From Serratia marcescens (GTDB lineage: Bacteria > Pseudomonadota > Gammaproteobacteria > Enterobacterales > Enterobacteriaceae): a stretch of 64,000 bases of DNA. The notes under the pieces are model-generated. The model searched no databases and had not been told where the DNA came from. It saw only the letters and a list, made by a program, of their open reading frames with translations. Where the stretch lies: assembly GCF_006715005.1 (NCBI RefSeq), contig NZ_VFMJ01000001.1, positions 744,001-808,000 of the forward strand, written 5' to 3'. Each line of letters begins with the position of its first letter. Positions within the stretch are counted from its first letter, which is position 1. Of this stretch, positions 18,476 through 25,927 are shown piece after piece. A program made the position numbers and the translations under genes.

Positions 18476-19399
18476 ATGAATGCAAGAGTCGGTATTGACG
18501 GCAGGGCCGCCGCCGCCATGGTGATGCTTTGCGCCATCTGGGGGATGCAGCAGGTGGCGATCAAGGCCGCCGAGCAGGATGTGTCGGCGGTGCTGCAAAT
18601 TGCCATTCGCTCGGGCCTTGCCGCGCTGGGGGTATACCTGTTGGCGCGTTGCCGCGGTGAGTGTTTCACCTGGGATCGCGCCACGCTGAGCGCCGGTTTG
18701 AGCGTAGGGGCATTGTTCGCGCTGGAGTTCTTTTTTGTCTCCGAAGGGCTGCGCTACACCAGCGCCTCGCATATGGCGGTGTTTTTGTACACCGCGCCGC
18801 TGTTTTCTGCCCTCGGCCTGCATTTTCGCCTTCCTCAGGAGCGCCTGTCACCGGTGCAGTGGCTGGGCATGCTCATCGCCTTTGGCGGCGTGGTGCTGGC
18901 CATATCGGGCATGGCTGAGGGAAGCGGCGGAGCCGATCGGCTGAAAGGCGATTTCTATGGCCTGTTGGCGGGGATCGCCTGGGGTGGTTCTACCCTGGTG
19001 ATCCGTACCACGCGCCTGGCGGAGTGCCCGGCCAAACAGACGCTGCTGTTCCAGTTGATGGGCGCCAGTGTACTGCTGTCGCTGTTGGCGATAGCGACGG
19101 ACAATTTGCACGTCGTCCTGAGCCCGGTGGCCTGGAGCAGCCTGCTGTTCCAAACGGTGATCGTGTCGTTTTTCAGCTACCTGATCTGGTTTTCACTGCT
19201 GCGCCGTTATCAGGCCTCCTCGCTGGGCATTCTCACCTTTATGACGCCGGTATTCGGCATCCTGGCGGGGGTCGTCATTCTCGGCGAACCGCTGCAAATT
19301 GAGTTTGTATTGGGGGCCGTGCTGATCGTGCTGGGGTTAATCGTGGTGAGTTGTTCATATCTTATTTATTTTGACCGAAGGGTGGCACCAAAAATATAA
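18476..19399 (+). CDS. EamA/DMT-superfamily transporter
   Basis: This 307-residue inner-membrane protein has ten predicted helices in two repeated EamA halves. The first starts AAMVMLCAIWGMQQVAIKAA and the second KGDFYGLLAGIAWGGSTLVI, and it carries typical motifs such as ALEFFFVSEGLRYTSASHMAVFLY and FMTPVFGILAGVVILGEPL. Such proteins mostly export amino acids or metabolites; the substrate here is unknown. I chose the ATG at 18476, where the fold begins. A longer frame from 18380 overlaps the previous gene and lacks support. A DsdC-like regulator lies convergent downstream. Confidence 0.85.
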   Translation: MNARVGIDGRAAAAMVMLCAIWGMQQVAIKAAEQDVSAVLQIAIRSGLAALGVYLLARCRGECFTWDRATLSAGLSVGALFALEFFFVSEGLRYTSASHMAVFLYTAPLFSALGLHFRLPQERLSPVQWLGMLIAFGGVVLAISGMAEGSGGADRLKGDFYGLLAGIAWGGSTLVIRTTRLAECPAKQTLLFQLMGASVLLSLLAIATDNLHVVLSPVAWSSLLFQTVIVSFFSYLIWFSLLRRYQASSLGILTFMTPVFGILAGVVILGEPLQIEFVLGAVLIVLGLIVVSCSYLIYFDRRVAPKI

Positions 19400-19402
19400 A
19401 TT

Positions 19403-19705
19403 ATGGATGTTGATGTACAGAACTACCAAATAAGCTGCGAAAGCCAATTCATTATTCAGTTGCAAATATCCCGCTATGCCTGGGGCGTGCCGCTGATTAC
19501 GCTCAGCGATAACGGTGATTTTACCGTGATAAGAAGCCGAGGCTGGTCGAGGTTGGCGAATGGGATGCAATTGGAGGTTTATTATTTTGCCAATAACTCC
19601 CTGCTGGCTTGGGATAAAAGCCGCAAATACATCTCTTATTCAAAGGCCGGCCGGCTCTACGCCTGCGCGCTGCATTTTTCTTATTCCCCCAAAGTAGAGC
19701 GCTAA
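19403..19705 (+). CDS. Hypothetical protein (100 residues), weakly supported
   Basis: An ATG-started frame begins 3 bases after the EamA stop and runs 100 codons. It has no clear ribosome site (only AT-rich sequence upstream), no signal peptide and no family I recognise. The protein is rich in Tyr and Ser, with plausible beta-strand content. The overlapping frame on the minus strand at 19355-19570 looks less protein-like. It may be a real downstream gene of the transporter unit or a chance frame. Confidence 0.4.
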   Translation: MDVDVQNYQISCESQFIIQLQISRYAWGVPLITLSDNGDFTVIRSRGWSRLANGMQLEVYYFANNSLLAWDKSRKYISYSKAGRLYACALHFSYSPKVER

Positions 19706-19729
19706 CCCTCTGGCCATCAGACCAGAGGG
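19706..19729. terminator. Hairpin at the convergent ends of 19403 and the LysR gene
   Basis: An 8-bp stem, CCCTCTGG with CCAGAGGG, overlaps the stop codon of the LysR gene and follows the end of the plus-strand unit. The T-tract on the plus side is interrupted (GAGATTTT), so termination strength is uncertain. Confidence 0.4.
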
Positions 19730-20646
19730 GAGATTTTCATGATCCACTGCTTAAATGCGAGGATCTTGGGCCACTGCCGCTCGGAAATGGTCGAGGTAAA
19801 ATAGCAGTGCTCGCAGGGCACGGTCATATCGGTGAACGGAATGATCAGCTCGCCGCTTTTGATCCAGTCCTGCACCAGATTAAGCCGCCCCATGGCGACG
19901 CCAAGGTGCCGCGTGGCGGCCAGCACCGCGAGATCGGAACGGTCGAACTCCATGCTTTTACTGTCGGTATCCAGCCCCAGCGCAAAGTGTTGCGACCAGG
20001 TTTGCCACTCATCTTCGCCGGAGTTGTAGCGATCGTGCAGCAGCGTGCAGTGGACCAGGTTTTCCGGCGCATCGTACAGGTTATGTGCGGCGGCGTACTG
20101 CGGCGTGCAAATCGGCACCATCGATTCCTGCATAAAGGCCTCGTCCAGATGCCGCCCCGAGGGCAGTTTGCCGAAGTACATCGCCAGATCCACGCCGCGG
20201 TTGGCCAGGTTGATGATTTCCTGCCCGGTCAAAATGTTGAGGTGAATGGTGGGGTGCTGGGCGATAAAGTCGCCGATGCGCGGCAACAACAGACATTGCA
20301 CCAGAGACGGGTGCGAGTAGAGGGTCAATGTCCCCGTCAACTCGCGATTTTTGATGTCCAGAATTTCCTGGTTCAAGGTGTTGAACGAGCTGTTCAGCGC
20401 CCATTGCATGCGCTCGCCCTCCGGCGTCAGGGTAATTCTGCGATGAAAGCGCTGGAATAGCAGAAAGCCCAATTCTTTTTCGAGCAAATTAATGCGGTGG
20501 CTTACGGCGCTCGGGGTGATCGACAATTCTTGCGCCGCCAGCGCAAAAGATAAATGGCGGGCGACGCATTCGAAAGTATGCAGCCGGGAAAATTGATAGC
20601 TGGTGAGCGGGGTGGCCCGCTGTGAATGTTTTTTACTGGGGAACAT
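19717..20646 (-). CDS. dsdC: LysR-family regulator, DsdC-like
   Basis: This 309-residue LysR-type regulator has its winged helix at about residues 15-75 (HTFECVARHLSFALAAQELS then ITPSAVSHRINLLEKELG) and a periplasmic-binding-like effector domain. It is close to E. coli DsdC, the D-serine-responsive activator, with shared blocks SSFNTLNQEILDIKNRELTG-like, LTLYSHPS, VHCTLLHDR and RQWPKI near the C-terminus. The ATG at 20646 has GGAG seven bases upstream. In E. coli dsdC sits beside dsdX-dsdA near argW; here no dsdX or dsdA is adjacent, so its target genes must be elsewhere or different. The name is given on similarity only. Confidence 0.7.
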   Translation of the reverse strand: MFPSKKHSQRATPLTSYQFSRLHTFECVARHLSFALAAQELSITPSAVSHRINLLEKELGFLLFQRFHRRITLTPEGERMQWALNSSFNTLNQEILDIKNRELTGTLTLYSHPSLVQCLLLPRIGDFIAQHPTIHLNILTGQEIINLANRGVDLAMYFGKLPSGRHLDEAFMQESMVPICTPQYAAAHNLYDAPENLVHCTLLHDRYNSGEDEWQTWSQHFALGLDTDSKSMEFDRSDLAVLAATRHLGVAMGRLNLVQDWIKSGELIIPFTDMTVPCEHCYFTSTISERQWPKILAFKQWIMKISPLV

Positions 20647-21118
20647 GCTATTTCTCCGTGCGCGCAATGCGCCAATATTAACATCTAATGAAGAGAGGGA
20701 TAAACCCAGATTGACTGATAGAGTCGGTTTTTAAACTGACGGTTTTAGCGATGTTGATGATAGGCCGATGAAGCGTATAAAAACCGGAAATAACAGCCGG
20801 TGGGCGCTTTGATTGAGACGCTGATGATAATCAGGAATAGGATGAATATAATAAAATGACGCGTTGTTAAACGGCGAGTAATGACGGTATGCGACAGCCT
20901 GAACGATAAAGGCTCGTATTTAATAAGGGATATAACGGCTTAGTCACAATAATTCTCCGTCGTGACGACGCGGAGTACCCGTTAGTCATCATTGCCGGCG
21001 CAACGGATGAATAAATCGATAAGATCGCATGTTCGCTCTTTGGCCGAAAAGAACCGCGCCCGGTGGTGACCTGCCGGGCGCGACATTCAGTGAAAAGCGG
21101 TGTGCTGGTCGGCGCGCA
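20647..21118. other. Intergenic region between dsdC-like and csbD-like genes
   Basis: These 472 bases contain no supported gene and no remnant of dsdX or dsdA that I can see. The right part holds an imperfect stem-loop (CTCCGTCG from 20955 with CGACGCGGAG) and, at its end, the terminator of the CsbD-like gene. Confidence 0.4.
21055..21082 (-). terminator. Terminator after the CsbD-like gene
   Basis: Read on the minus strand, a 9-bp stem (CGCGCCCGG with CCGGGCGCG) is followed by GTTCTTTT, about 37 bases after the stop codon at 21119. Confidence 0.75.
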
Positions 21119-21370
21119 TCAACGGCGGCGCAGCAGCAGGCCGGTCAACAGACCTGCGCCGGCAATGAGGGCTAATGCGGCGAGGGGGTTTTTCTTCATC
21201 ATGCTGCCGGCGCAGCCCAGGGCGTCACCGAATTTTTCTTGCAGCGCGCCCGCTGCATAGCGCGTGGCGCCTTCGGCCTGCAAACGTTCGTTTCCGGTGA
21301 CATCGCCCGCCATTTCCTGCGCTTTGCCTGCCACTTTTTCCATCATGCCATTGGCTTTTTCGCTGTTCAT
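21119..21370 (-). CDS. CsbD-like stress protein with C-terminal membrane helix
   Basis: This 83-residue protein starts with a CsbD-like helix-rich segment (MNSEKANGMMEKVAGKAQEM then AGDVTGNERLQAEG) found in general-stress proteins such as YjbJ. It ends with a short transmembrane helix (NPLAALALIAGAGLLTGLLL) and an Arg-rich cytoplasmic end, as in DUF883-type proteins. It is probably membrane-attached and stress-induced; the molecular role of the family is not known. AGGAG precedes the ATG. It lies downstream of the PAS-LuxR regulator gene on the same strand, 134 bases away, with its own likely promoter in that gap. Confidence 0.8.
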   Translation of the reverse strand: MNSEKANGMMEKVAGKAQEMAGDVTGNERLQAEGATRYAAGALQEKFGDALGCAGSMMKKNPLAALALIAGAGLLTGLLLRRR

Positions 21371-21504
21371 TATGATGCGCTCCTAAGGTTCGATCCGTTT
21401 GGCTCTCGCACAGGGCGAAAGCCTGCATTTGCACCTCCATGTTATGCACTTCACTCTGCGCTCATAAGGGGCGTTTGCATTGGTGCGGATAGTGCATTTG
21501 CAGG

Positions 21505-23001
21505 TTATTTGCCGTTCCTGGAGGCCGCTCCGCCGGTAAACAGCCCGCGCTCTCTGGCCCAGACGATGGCTTCGCTGCGGCTGTGCACGCCGAGTTTGGA
21601 ATAGACCGTCGCGACATGATTGCGGATGGTGTTGAGCGCCAGATTGAGACGCGCCGCGATTTTCTTGTCCGGCAGCCCCTCGCAAATCAATTCCAGCACA
21701 TCGCGCTCGCGCGGCGTGAGATCGCTGGCGGCAAACCCGGCCTGGTCGGGCCGGTTGATGCTTTTCACGTTGGCCAGTTTTTCGATCAGGGTTTGGCTGA
21801 ACCACGAGGCATCCTGCATCACTTCTTCGATGGCATTGACCAGCTCCAGCTCCGAGCGTTTGCGTTCGGTAATGTCCATGAGCACCAGCAGGTAGCAGGG
21901 CGCATTATGGATACTGACGGCATCCGCCGAGGCCACGCAGTCGATTAACTCGTTCCCTTTCTTTCGCACCTGGATGTCCAGCCCTTCAACGTTGCCGCTT
22001 TTTTCCAGTGCGGCAAACAAACGGCGGTTCGCCTCGGGATCGTCAATAAACTGGATCTCATCGACCGTTTTGCCGATTAACGCTTCGGCGTCGTACTCGG
22101 TAGTGCGGGTGAATGCTTCGTTGACGTCCAGCACGCGCCGCTCGTGCGCGGTACACACCAGCGTCGGCACCGGGCTCAGGCGAAATGCCTTGGCGAACCG
22201 CTCTTCACTTTCTCGCAGCGCCGATTCCGCCAGGCGCCGGGGCTCGAGATCGGTAAAAGTGAACAGCATGCAGTCGTCTTCATTGATATCCAGCGGTTGA
22301 CCGGCAACCACCACCAGCTTGCTTCCTCCGCCGGGCAGTTTCAGCTCGGCCTCCATCTGCGGGATGGTGGCGCCTTCCCCCAGGCGCTGAACCGCCAGCT
22401 CTTTGCGCTCTGCCTGTTCCAAAACGTCGAGTTCATAAACCGAACGTCCCATAACCTGTTCACGCTGGTAACCGGTCATATCAAGGAACCCTTGGTTGAC
22501 CTTGACGTAACGCAGATCGCTGAGCCGACAAATGACCGCCGGCGCCGGATTGGCGTTGAAGGTTTTTTCAAAGCGCTGTTCGGCGCTGGCCCACTCCGTC
22601 GCGTCGCTCAGGATCAGCGCCAGCAGCTCCGGCTGCCCCTGCGCATCGGTGATAATCAGGCTCCGCAGGCGGTGCACCCAGAAACTCTCCGGATCGTCGA
22701 CCTGCCGAACCTCCACCACCACGTCGGTGAAGGTTTCGCCATCGGCAACCCGGTTCAGCGGGTACTGTTTCAGCGCCAGCGGGTGATTGTTGCGATAACG
22801 CAGGGCAAAACGCGCCGCGTACTCGTCGGCATTGGCCCCCAGGGCTTTCTGGTGGCTCACGCCGTGCATCGCCAACGCGGCCTCGTTGGCCCAGAGCAGC
22901 GTTTGATCGGTATCCGTCAGGATCACGCCGTCGGACAAGCCGGAGATGATTTGCTGCAGGTGGCCGCGGTGGGTTTCGCTGGCCAGGACGGATGGGTTCA
23001 T
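21505..23001 (-). CDS. Multi-PAS LuxR-type transcriptional regulator
   Basis: This 498-residue protein has three PAS domains (about residues 12-125, 130-255 and 258-385), each with the typical GVILTDTDQTLLWAN or VLDVNEAFTRTTEYDAEALI style core. It ends in a LuxR/GerE helix-turn-helix (about 425-490: LTPRERDVLELICEGLPDKK then IAARLNLALNTIRNHV). It has no receiver or kinase domain and no membrane segment, so it is best seen as a one-component sensor, perhaps binding a small ligand or cofactor such as heme or flavin in a PAS pocket. The ligand is unknown. It is divergent from the membrane protein at 23229, with a 227-base shared region. Confidence 0.85.
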   Translation of the reverse strand: MNPSVLASETHRGHLQQIISGLSDGVILTDTDQTLLWANEAALAMHGVSHQKALGANADEYAARFALRYRNNHPLALKQYPLNRVADGETFTDVVVEVRQVDDPESFWVHRLRSLIITDAQGQPELLALILSDATEWASAEQRFEKTFNANPAPAVICRLSDLRYVKVNQGFLDMTGYQREQVMGRSVYELDVLEQAERKELAVQRLGEGATIPQMEAELKLPGGGSKLVVVAGQPLDINEDDCMLFTFTDLEPRRLAESALRESEERFAKAFRLSPVPTLVCTAHERRVLDVNEAFTRTTEYDAEALIGKTVDEIQFIDDPEANRRLFAALEKSGNVEGLDIQVRKKGNELIDCVASADAVSIHNAPCYLLVLMDITERKRSELELVNAIEEVMQDASWFSQTLIEKLANVKSINRPDQAGFAASDLTPRERDVLELICEGLPDKKIAARLNLALNTIRNHVATVYSKLGVHSRSEAIVWARERGLFTGGAASRNGK

Positions 23002-23228
23002 GTGCTCTCCGCTAGACAGAAGGGGAGCGACCTCTGACGGGGCCGCGGGTTACGCTACTCGCTGAGCAGCTTAGTGCATAACGTGCGTATTCGCAGGGTG
23101 TGAATGCACTAGTCATTCTGGCGCAAATGAACCGGGACGGCCGATGACGCCGCGCGGCAGACTGAATTTGTCTGCGCGGTGATCCACCGTGCGTGCAATC
23201 ACTTGTCCAGAAAATATAAGGAACAACG
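23002..23228. promoter_or_regulatory. Divergent promoter region with inverted AGTGCAT pair
   Basis: Between the PAS-LuxR gene and the divergent membrane-protein gene lies a perfect 8-bp inverted pair, TAGTGCAT (23072-23079) and ATGCACTA (23104-23111), with centres 32 bases apart (about three helical turns). The same core recurs in the intergenic regions at 21444-21497 and 24875-24899. It is a candidate operator of the neighbouring regulator (inference). Confidence 0.5.
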
Positions 23229-24200
23229 ATGACCACTGTCTATGAATCAAATCGCTTTGCGTTTCAGGTGTCATGGGGCTCGATATTGGCCGGGAGTGCC
23301 GTGGCGCTGGTGACTTATCTGATCTTCAGCGTGCTGGGCACGGCTATTGGCGCCCAGGCCGTGGATATGATGCAAAAGGGCAATCCGCTGAGCGGCTTTG
23401 GCACCGGCACCGGGATCTGGCTGCTGGTTTCCTCGTTGGCATCGCTGGCCGCCGGCGCGTTCGTCGCCGGACGCACCGCGCCGAACCGCGGCGGTTTGCA
23501 TGGCCTGTTGAGCTGGGCGATCACCACCTTGCTGACCACCTGGCTGATGGTTTCATTGGCGAGTGGTGTGGTGGGGCTGGCGGGCAGCGCGGTGGGCAAA
23601 GGGCTTTCGCTGGCGGGCAGCGGCCTGGCGGCGGCAGCGCCAAACGTGGGTGAAGGCCTCAAGCAACAGCTGGATAAAAAGGGCATTAGCCTTGACTGGG
23701 AAAGCCTGGAAAATCAGTTGAACGCCACGCTCAAGCAGACCGGTAAGCCGGAACTGGATCCGGCTCGGTTAGAACAGAAGGCCGATAGAGCGACCGCCGA
23801 CGGCAAACAATCAGCCATGGACGCGGCTGCCGATCCGGTGCAGGCCGCCTCCGAGCTTAAGCAGTGGTTCGACCGCGTCAAGCAGTCCGGTGAGCCGACG
23901 CTGAGCGCGGCCGACAAGGATGCGTTGGTGAATATCGTTGCGGCGCGTACCGGCAAGAGCCGCGATGAAGCGAGCCAAATCGTCGATAACTACGCTCAGG
24001 CTTACCAGCAGGCGGTGCAGAAAGTGGAAAAACTCAAGGCCGAGGCCGAGCAGAAAGCGCGTGAAGCGGCCGATGAAGCGGCCAGACAGCTGTCTCGCGC
24101 CGCGTGGGGTTCACTGTTGGTGCTGCTGTTGGGCGCCGCGCTGAGCGCCGGCGTGGGGCGGATTGCCGAATCAACCCGCCGCACTGTCGCGGTGAGTTGA
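23229..24200 (+). CDS. Membrane protein with central coiled-coil/periplasmic region, unknown function
   Basis: This 323-residue protein has three hydrophobic helices in the first ~125 residues (SWGSILAGSAVALVTYLIFS, then GTGIWLLVSSLASLAAGAFV with GRTAPNRGGLHGLLSWA). A polar, helix-rich middle follows (about 140-290, Ala/Lys/Glu-rich and likely coiled coil, e.g. AYQQAVQKVEKLKAEAEQKA), then a last helix (WGSLLVLLLGAALSAGVGRI). The opening GSILAG..VAL and the FVAGRTAPN.GGLHGLL block are shared by a family of membrane proteins I know only as hypotheticals. A GGA-containing ribosome site (AAGGAACAACG) precedes the ATG. It probably forms a unit with the next small gene. Confidence 0.7.
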   Translation: MTTVYESNRFAFQVSWGSILAGSAVALVTYLIFSVLGTAIGAQAVDMMQKGNPLSGFGTGTGIWLLVSSLASLAAGAFVAGRTAPNRGGLHGLLSWAITTLLTTWLMVSLASGVVGLAGSAVGKGLSLAGSGLAAAAPNVGEGLKQQLDKKGISLDWESLENQLNATLKQTGKPELDPARLEQKADRATADGKQSAMDAAADPVQAASELKQWFDRVKQSGEPTLSAADKDALVNIVAARTGKSRDEASQIVDNYAQAYQQAVQKVEKLKAEAEQKAREAADEAARQLSRAAWGSLLVLLLGAALSAGVGRIAESTRRTVAVS

Positions 24201-24201
24201 G

Positions 24202-24423
24202 ATGAAAAAAAATCTGTCGTGTATCTCGCTGAATTATCGAAAAGTGGCGGGAGCCTCTGCTCCCGTGCTCGTCATCGATTTTTGCAATGAGAACAACGAG
24301 CGCTATACCCTGCGCTACAACCTGCCGCCGGATACCCCGGAACGCACCGAGCGGCGGGTGTCTTTGCTGCTGTATCTGTTGCGTAAGCACAGGTCCGCAG
24401 AGATCGACAACCTGGCGGATTAA
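24202..24423 (+). CDS. Hypothetical protein (73 residues)
   Basis: An ATG-started 73-codon frame begins one base after the stop of the membrane-protein gene and ends just before a strong terminator, so it is likely the second gene of that operon. The protein is soluble, without signal peptide or Cys pair, and rich in Arg near the C-terminus (LLLYLLRKHRSAEIDNLAD). I recognise no family. The sequence TGAGTTGAG upstream gives only a weak ribosome site; translational coupling is likely. Confidence 0.6.
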   Translation: MKKNLSCISLNYRKVAGASAPVLVIDFCNENNERYTLRYNLPPDTPERTERRVSLLLYLLRKHRSAEIDNLAD

Positions 24424-24437
24424 TCAGTCCGTTGATG

Positions 24438-24468
24438 AAAAGCCCGGCTTTACGAGCCGGGCTTTTTG
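24438..24468 (+). terminator. Terminator of the 23229-24423 operon
   Basis: A 9-bp stem, AGCCCGGCT with AGCCGGGCT and a 5-base loop, is preceded by AAA and followed by a run of T. Confidence 0.92.
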
Positions 24469-25106
24469 CTGTGCTGTGGCAACAAAGCACAGCGCAATCA
24501 GACACGGCACTGTTACGAGGGAAGAGCGGGGCATAAGTGGCGCTCCCAATTGGCGTGGAGGGTAAAATAGGGCATTGAGCAAGATATGTTAAAATATCGG
24601 TCCCTCGCAGTGTTGGAAAAGAGATAAAAGCAACGCGCCATTACGAACTGTGATTATCTGGCCTGATGTTCAGGCAATGGGTCTACCTCTATCTTTTTTC
24701 AACCACGGCGCATGTTTTTACTCATTAGTCTCAATAAATTTCATCAATCGGTCTGATTATAAAATGCATTTTAATTTGTAATGATGAAATTCCTATTTGG
24801 TCATGCCGCGGGGGTGTGAAAAAACACTTTAAGATAAAACAATTAACATAAAGTGTGATTCGCCTTGGCCGAGCAAGTGCATCTTTAATGGATGCACTTT
24901 GCATGAGGCATTTTTTATTTACGGGTTTTTCGCAAGCGCATTTATATAACATGATCATTTTCAGTTATTTATATGATGACTTTTCCTATGCCGAAAAAAT
25001 TGCATTGACAAGGTGGTTTTTTTTAGGATTAATCTTAATGACTTGATTTGAGAGGTTGCCGATTTTAATAAAAAGGACACGACTTTTATAAAGACAGGGA
25101 GCGCTC
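24469..25106. other. AT-rich intergenic region upstream of the Rob-like regulator
   Basis: These 638 bases shift sharply to AT-rich composition. I see no convincing gene; frames at 24855-25046 (plus) and 24731-24958 (minus) have no ribosome site or known protein. A perfect 9-bp inverted repeat, AAGTGCATC (24875-24883) with GATGCACTT (24891-24899), carries the same AGTGCAT core as the region at 23072-23111. A second pair, CACTTTA with TAAAGTG (about 24825-24856), sits just before it. Confidence 0.4.
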
Positions 25107-25907
25107 ATGGATTATAGAAAAGATATTCTTGTACAGGTCTTGGAGTATATGGAGAAAAATATTATAGAGGGGCTTTCCGTTGAGAAGGTTTCCATAATCT
25201 CAGGTTACTCTAAATGGCATTTGCAACGGTTGTTTAAACACTATTTTGGCATTACGTTAGGGACGTATATCAGGAATAGAAAACTGAGCCGGTCCGCTGT
25301 CTTGCTCAAACAGCATCAAGGTAACATATTGGATGTCGCTCTGGCATCGGGCTTTGCTTCTCAGCAGTGCTACACGCGGGCATTCAAACGTTTTTTTGGC
25401 GAAACGCCCAACAGCTTTAGAAACAGCCGGGGATGGGATTTCTCCACCCAGATCCCACCGTATGGCAGCGACAATAAACCCTATTTTTATCATACGGTCA
25501 TGCCGGATGATATCGAGATGTTGAAGCAGTACAAAGCATTGATTTTCCACTCCGTAAGGAAGTACAGAGATGCCAGTGACATTACCCAGACGAATGATAA
25601 ATGGCTAGGCAAAAATGGAAGGGCTTATAGCGTAGAAAAAAGAAAAGGAGGGAGAGCATATGCCTCCAGCAAGGAGCAAGAGGTTTTTCATTCCATATTT
25701 AACTTCTATATACCTATGGGGAAGTATATTGTTATTCCCTTTATAGGGGAGCTTCCTGAGTATATTGCCTTTTTTGAGGGTATCTATGACGCCCATCTGC
25801 CGGCTATTAATGTCAAAATGAGGGAGAGCTTTTTTATCGAATTATACAGGCCCGAGCATTTAAACAGTAAGATCATCAATGTCGATATACTTATTCCTGT
25901 GGCGTAG
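25107..25907 (+). CDS. Rob/MarA-like AraC-family regulator with C-terminal GyrI-like domain
   Basis: This 266-residue protein begins with two AraC-type helix-turn-helices (about residues 5-108); SGYSKWHLQRLFKHYFG and SQQCYTRAFKRFFGETPNSF closely resemble the MarA/SoxS/Rob subgroup. A C-terminal domain of about 150 residues follows, ending INVDILIPVA, comparable with the GyrI-like end of Rob (LRCELLIPI). Rob-type regulators bind small ligands and turn on efflux and stress genes. Base composition is far more AT-rich than the surrounding genes, pointing to acquisition from elsewhere. AGGGAG precedes the ATG. The lactonase-like gene follows 20 bases downstream and is probably co-transcribed. Confidence 0.85.
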   Translation: MDYRKDILVQVLEYMEKNIIEGLSVEKVSIISGYSKWHLQRLFKHYFGITLGTYIRNRKLSRSAVLLKQHQGNILDVALASGFASQQCYTRAFKRFFGETPNSFRNSRGWDFSTQIPPYGSDNKPYFYHTVMPDDIEMLKQYKALIFHSVRKYRDASDITQTNDKWLGKNGRAYSVEKRKGGRAYASSKEQEVFHSIFNFYIPMGKYIVIPFIGELPEYIAFFEGIYDAHLPAINVKMRESFFIELYRPEHLNSKIINVDILIPVA

Positions 25908-25927
25908 TGTTGAGGAAAGGAGGCATC

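Noticed and set aside
20647-21118. Remnants of dsdX or dsdA next to the DsdC-like gene.
   Set aside because: No frame in any direction resembles a permease or PLP deaminase; only hairpins and a terminator are visible.
24731-25046. Overlapping frames on both strands in the AT-rich gap (63 and 75 codons).
   Set aside because: Neither has a ribosome site, a recognisable protein pattern or supporting context; stop codons are rare here only by chance in short frames.
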